Positions 6,046 to 8,467 of a stretch of 8,467 nt of DNA are shown in pieces. This stretch comes from Palsa-504 sp050010815. Its GTDB lineage: Bacteria; Actinomycetota; Actinomycetes; Streptosporangiales; Streptosporangiaceae. The notes beneath the pieces were generated by a model. It saw only the letters and a program-made list of their open reading frames with translations. It searched no databases and had not been told where the DNA came from. Every line of letters begins with the position of its first letter. Positions within the stretch are counted from its first letter, which is position 1. The stretch covers positions 1 through 8,467 of the forward strand of contig JBEKKH010000329.1 of assembly GCA_050010815.1 (NCBI GenBank). Direction: 5' to 3'. The position numbers and the translations under genes were made by a program.

Positions 6046-6090
6046 GAGCGATGAGTGAGGTCGTGACCGAACGGCCCGCCATCGGGAAGT

Positions 6091-6096
6091 GAGGAG
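6091..6096 (+). promoter_or_regulatory. Ribosome binding site of the SDR remnant
   Basis: GAGGAG lies 5 bp before the TTG at 6102. A well-formed site kept in front of a broken gene suggests that the damage is recent. Confidence 0.6.
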
Positions 6097-6101
6097 CAGC
6101 C

Positions 6102-6289
6102 TTGACCGCACCTGCCGGTAAGACCGCCCTGATCATCGGCGCGTCCCGTGGGCTGGGCTACGCGCCGGCCCCACCGCGCGCCTGACGATCGGCCAGAGCA
6201 TCCCTGGCGTGGTCGAAACGATCGAGGCCCAGGCAGGACAGGGCGGACTGCAATACCTGGACTACCAGGGTCAGACCGTCCGCTGGTAG
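6102..6289 (+). pseudogene. SDR family oxidoreductase remnant with most of its middle deleted
   Basis: From a TTG at 6102 the reading starts as a short-chain dehydrogenase: (L)TAPAGKTALIIGASRGLGY, with the Rossmann glycine motif GASRGLG for NAD(P) binding. It then stops at TGA 6183. In the next frame, from about 6164 to TAG 6287, comes a typical SDR C-terminus: TARLTIGQSIPGVVETIEAQ leading to GGLQYLDYQGQTVRW. The YxxxK active site and most of the 230-250 residues are missing; only about 60 remain, joined near 6162-6170. This is an internal deletion, or an assembly drop-out, that also shifts the frame. The intact gene was probably the first gene of the unit divergent from tetR, with the amidohydrolase second. 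Its substrate is unknown. Confidence 0.8.
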
Positions 6290-6314
6290 CGCAGGCGGTC
6301 CGCCGCCGATGGCC

Positions 6315-6320
6315 GGGAGG
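6315..6320 (+). promoter_or_regulatory. Ribosome binding site of the amidohydrolase
   Basis: GGGAGG lies 7 bp before the ATG at 6328. It fixes that start and rules out a 60-residue longer version beginning at 6148. Confidence 0.8.
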
Positions 6321-6327
6321 ACATCAC

Positions 6328-7320
6328 ATGAAGATCATCGCGATCGAAGAGCACTGGAACAGCGTCAATATCCGCGACGCGCTCGACCGCCTGCAGGGCG
6401 AGGCGCGAGACGAAAGCGTCGCCTTCAACACCATGGGCGACAACCAGGCCCGGCTTGAGGATATCGGCCCCGGCCGCGTCGAGGCGATGGACGCCGCCGG
6501 AATCGAGGTCTCGATCTTGTCGGTCGTCACGCCCGCCACCCAGGCACTCCCCGCCGCCGACGCCGTCGCGCTGGCCCGGGAAGCGAACGACGAGGCCACC
6601 GACGCCGTGCGCGCGCATCCGGCCCGCTTCCGCGCGTTCGCGACCCTGCCGACCAGCGATCCGCAGGCTGCGGCCGCAGAACTCGAACGGTGCGCCACCC
6701 GGCTGGGTCACGTCGGCGCCATGATCCACGGCCGGACGGGCCCCCGTACGCTGGACGATCCGGTCTACGACGACCTGTTCGCGACCGCGGCCCGCTTGCG
6801 CCAGCCGATCTTCATCCACCCGCAGCTCCCGTCGAACGAGCTGCGCGATGCCTCGTACCGGGGTCTGGATCCGCTGCTCGACCTCGGTCTGGCGAGCTTC
6901 GGCTGGGGCTGGCACATGGACGCGGGCCTGTCCGCGTTGCGGCTGATCCTGCGGGGCACGTTCGACCGCTACCCCGATCTTCAGCTCGTCCTTGGTCACT
7001 GGGGGGAGATGCTGTTGTTCTGGATGGATCGGGCCGACAGCCTCTCCGGGATCGCGAAGCACCTCGAACGCCGGGTGTCGGACTACATCACGACCAACAT
7101 CCACATCACCAGCAGCGGGATGCTACAGGAGCGACTGCTGCGCCACGCCCTCGACTTCACCGCCGCCGACCGGGTGCTGTTCTCCACCGACTACCCCTTC
7201 CACCAGCCCGGCGCGGCGGCGGTCGAGCAGTTCTTCGACGCCATCCCCGACCCCTTGGACCGCTCGAAGATCGCTTCGGGCAACGCGGAAGCCCTGTTCC
7301 GGCTCGGCGGCCAGCTGTAG
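6328..7320 (+). CDS. Amidohydrolase-2 family metal-dependent hydrolase or decarboxylase
   Basis: This 330-residue TIM-barrel enzyme belongs to the ACMSD / gamma-resorcylate decarboxylase branch of the amidohydrolase superfamily. The first strand IAIEEH gives the metal ligands E7 and H9. H164 in IFIHPQLP, H224 in VLGHWGE and D288 in FSTDYPF complete the pattern. H164 and D288 match, almost by number, the metal ligands I recall for gamma-resorcylate decarboxylase (H164 and D287). This branch removes CO2 from aromatic or enol carboxylic acids, or hydrolyses lactones and amides; which reaction applies here is not shown. The ATG at 6328 has a good ribosome binding site. It lies 38 bp after the SDR remnant and is divergent from tetR, so it was probably co-transcribed with the SDR and controlled by the TetR protein. 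All expected ligands are present, so it appears intact. It is cytoplasmic, as no signal peptide is seen. Confidence 0.93.
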   Translation: MKIIAIEEHWNSVNIRDALDRLQGEARDESVAFNTMGDNQARLEDIGPGRVEAMDAAGIEVSILSVVTPATQALPAADAVALAREANDEATDAVRAHPARFRAFATLPTSDPQAAAAELERCATRLGHVGAMIHGRTGPRTLDDPVYDDLFATAARLRQPIFIHPQLPSNELRDASYRGLDPLLDLGLASFGWGWHMDAGLSALRLILRGTFDRYPDLQLVLGHWGEMLLFWMDRADSLSGIAKHLERRVSDYITTNIHITSSGMLQERLLRHALDFTAADRVLFSTDYPFHQPGAAAVEQFFDAIPDPLDRSKIASGNAEALFRLGGQL

Positions 7321-7338
7321 CGGCTATTTTCGAGCGGG

Positions 7339-7902
7339 TCAGGGAAGCTCGCGGCGGACGAGCCAGCGGGGCTTGCCGCCGCGTCGGCTGGTGGTCTGGC
7401 GGACGCGCTTGAAGCTGTGTGACTCGAAGAGCTGGACGGTGCCCACGTAACCGCTGGTCTGGTCGATGCGCTCGCTACCAGGGTCGACCGGGTAGCCTTC
7501 CAGCGCGGTCGCGCCCATCGCCTGCGCGTGCGCGACCGCGCCGTCCAGCAGGTGATGCATCAGCCCACGGCGCCGGAATCCTGGCCGCACCACGAAGCAA
7601 ACCACCGACCAGGCGTCCTCGTCGTCGACATGCGGGATCGTTCGTGAGCTGACCAGGGCGCGGTAGGTGGACTTCGGCGCGACCGAGCACCAGCCGGCCA
7701 CCTCGCCATCGACGTACGCCAGGACGCCGGGCCCCGGTGCGCTCCCGCACAGCGCGCGCATGTGCGCGATACGGCCGGGCATGTCGAGGCTGGAATTGCG
7801 GTACGTGGTGCACACGCATCCTTGGCCGCCTGGCTTGCGCGGCACCATAAACGACGCGAAGTCATCCCATCGCCCGGTGGCAGGCAGCACCTCGGTCCCC
7901 AT
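7339..7902 (-). CDS. GNAT family N-acetyltransferase
   Basis: This 187-residue acyl-CoA-dependent acetyltransferase has strand VVCFVVRPGF (100-109), then RRRGLM (110-115) as the pyrophosphate loop and helix HHLLDGAVAHAQAMG (116-130). The stretch GATALEGYPVDPG (130-142) is typical of a widespread actinobacterial GNAT group. The loop has R-x-x-G-L rather than the usual R-x-x-G-x-G/A, which is accepted in this group. The N-terminal half (FASFMVPRKPGG, 15-26, and LAYVDGEVAGWCSVAP, 61-76) also fits. The substrate is unknown. The ATG at 7902 has no good ribosome binding site, but TATCCT lies 6 bp upstream, so it may be leaderless. The gene converges on the amidohydrolase with only 18 bp between stop codons, so there is little room for a terminator. 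It is read in the same direction as the lactonase-like gene, 152 bp upstream. Confidence 0.9.
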   Translation of the reverse strand: MGTEVLPATGRWDDFASFMVPRKPGGQGCVCTTYRNSSLDMPGRIAHMRALCGSAPGPGVLAYVDGEVAGWCSVAPKSTYRALVSSRTIPHVDDEDAWSVVCFVVRPGFRRRGLMHHLLDGAVAHAQAMGATALEGYPVDPGSERIDQTSGYVGTVQLFESHSFKRVRQTTSRRGGKPRWLVRRELP

Positions 7903-7908
7903 GCCCCG

Positions 7909-7914
7909 AGGATA
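7909..7914 (-). promoter_or_regulatory. Candidate -10 box for a leaderless GNAT transcript
   Basis: Minus-strand TATCCT (TANNNT) ends 6 bp before the ATG at 7902, the spacing seen for leaderless actinobacterial genes. No purine-rich ribosome binding site is present. Confidence 0.45.
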
Positions 7915-7955
7915 AGCCGGCGATTGCCTGCGGTTTCACCCTGCCAGCCAAGATC

Positions 7956-7968
7956 GTTCCCCGGGAAC
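7956..7968. promoter_or_regulatory. Perfect 13-bp palindrome in the GNAT/lactonase gap
   Basis: GTTCCC-C-GGGAAC is a perfect dyad 54 bp upstream of the GNAT start. A second, GGCGA-C-TCGCC, lies at 7993-8003. The first is placed where a regulator of the GNAT promoter would sit; the second might be a stem at the 3' end of the lactonase-like transcript. Neither has a T-run. Confidence 0.4.
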
Positions 7969-8054
7969 CCCACTCCGCGTGGTTGCCGCCCGGGCGACTC
8001 GCCGCATGCGCAGGTTAATCCGGAATGCTCGGTACGGGGGGCATGGGATGACGC

Positions 8055-8467
8055 TCAGGACGTGCCGAAGCCCTGCTCCGATCTGAAAAAGCTCGTCAGC
8101 AACTCCGCAACCGCGGCTGGGTCCTCCGCCGGCGGCAGATGTCCGCAGCCCGGGATCACGGCGAACGCATCGGGCATCCCGGACCGAGCCTGCTCGGGTG
8201 GCACCACCGGATCGTGCTGCCCGGCCGCGACCAGGAGCGGCACCCGCGTGTGGCCGACACGGTCCCGGACGTCGAACGACGCGAGCGCCTCGCAGGCCAG
8301 GGCGTAGGACTCCCGGTCCGTCTCGGACAGCGAGGTCAGCAGCGCGCCGGCCACCGCCGGCTCGCGGTCGGTGAAGCCGGGGGCGAACCAGCGCTCCGCC
8401 GAGCCGGACATCACCGCCGAGGTGCCCGCGCGACGGACCAGGTCCGCGCGCTCATGCCAGGCGGCGG
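8055..8467 (-). CDS. Alpha/beta hydrolase, 3-oxoadipate enol-lactonase-like (partial, 5' end outside window)
   Basis: Only the C-terminal 137 or so residues are visible, and the frame runs open through the window edge. The sequence reads like PcaD-type alpha/beta hydrolases: WHERADLVRRAG, then ERWFAPGF, then ALASFDVRDRVGHTRVPLLV, the acid strand AGQHDPVVPPEQA and the histidine turn GCGHLPPAED. The Asp of GQHD and the His of GHLPP are the expected catalytic pair; the nucleophilic Ser lies outside. PcaD opens 3-oxoadipate enol-lactone in the beta-ketoadipate route of aromatic breakdown, but many relatives act on other esters, so the substrate is not certain. There is no PcaC-like domain fused at the C-terminus, which ends in a short polar tail. 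The GTG at 8414 is an internal in-frame codon, not a start. The divergent or upstream partner is not visible. Confidence 0.85.
   Translation of the reverse strand, partial: AAWHERADLVRRAGTSAVMSGSAERWFAPGFTDREPAVAGALLTSLSETDRESYALACEALASFDVRDRVGHTRVPLLVAAGQHDPVVPPEQARSGMPDAFAVIPGCGHLPPAEDPAAVAELLTSFFRSEQGFGTS

Noticed and set aside
5998..6111. A 38-residue N-terminal extension of the TetR protein
   Set aside because: It translates the divergent promoter and the inverted repeat. TetR proteins start close to the HTH, as from the GTG at 5997.
6148..6327. A 60-residue N-terminal extension of the amidohydrolase
   Set aside because: It runs out of frame over the SDR remnant, is rich in R, G and P, and the ATG at 6328 has a GGGAGG site and begins at the family's first strand.
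6271..7104. A 277-residue minus-strand frame opposite the amidohydrolase
   Set aside because: It is an antisense shadow with no domain. The plus strand has complete metal-ligand motifs and a good ribosome binding site.
7321..7338. A bidirectional terminator between the amidohydrolase and the second GNAT
   Set aside because: The 18-bp gap has a short T-run (TTTT) but no stem on either side.
7762..8307. A 181-residue plus-strand frame over the gap and the lactonase-like gene
   Set aside because: It has no domain, crosses a real intergenic gap and lies antisense to two genes with clear motifs.

Overview
The window is GC-rich throughout, with GTG and TTG starts and codons that mostly end in G or C. 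It carries several actinobacterial families: a stand-alone LigC-type DNA ligase, MerR regulators with GyrI-like domains, and a PcaD-like lactonase. The best guess is a chromosomal accessory region of a soil actinomycete, but nothing fixes the genus. I see no rRNA, tRNA, CRISPR array, insertion sequence or phage gene.

Layout: (1) 12-1292 (+): an ABC-2 type permease followed 27 bp later by a GNAT acetyltransferase. (2) 1273-1891 (-): a decayed DMT-type membrane transporter, readable only by joining three frames. (3) 1893-1996: a short gap with two dyad elements, GGGTTAACCC and GGGTTTGACCC. (4) 1997-2953 (-): a stand-alone ATP-dependent DNA ligase. It is divergent from (5) 3057-5388 (+): a PLP-dependent threonine dehydratase-like enzyme, a MerR regulator split by a frameshift into a DNA-binding half and a GyrI-like effector half, and a separate small GyrI-like protein 4 bp downstream. 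(6) 5461-5997 (-): a TetR repressor, divergent from (7) an SDR oxidoreductase remnant at 6102-6289, which keeps only its N-terminal nucleotide-binding start and its C-terminal tail, and an intact amidohydrolase-2 enzyme at 6328-7320. (8) 7339-7902 (-): a second GNAT acetyltransferase. (9) 8055-8467 (-): the C-terminal part of an alpha/beta hydrolase resembling 3-oxoadipate enol-lactonase, cut by the window edge.

How the genes may work together: the TetR gene, the SDR remnant and the amidohydrolase look like a small regulated catabolic unit. A 30-bp inverted repeat (GTTGAGC-N16-GCTCAAC) lies in the divergent promoter region. The amidohydrolase keeps the metal-ligand pattern of the ACMSD/gamma-resorcylate decarboxylase superfamily. 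With the lactonase-like gene this hints at aromatic-acid metabolism, but the substrate is unknown. The MerR gene has a TTGACT/TAGACC promoter with a 19-bp spacer, as MerR-controlled promoters often have, so it probably regulates itself and the GyrI-like gene behind it.

The most notable feature is the density of damaged genes. There are two internally deleted genes and one frameshifted gene in 8.5 kb, beside neighbours that look intact. This is either recent local gene decay or assembly error in GC-rich DNA, and the sequence alone cannot say which. Several genes also lack a clear Shine-Dalgarno sequence but have a TANNNT box 6-8 bp before the start codon, which suggests leaderless transcripts. 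I found no clearly new multi-gene system.
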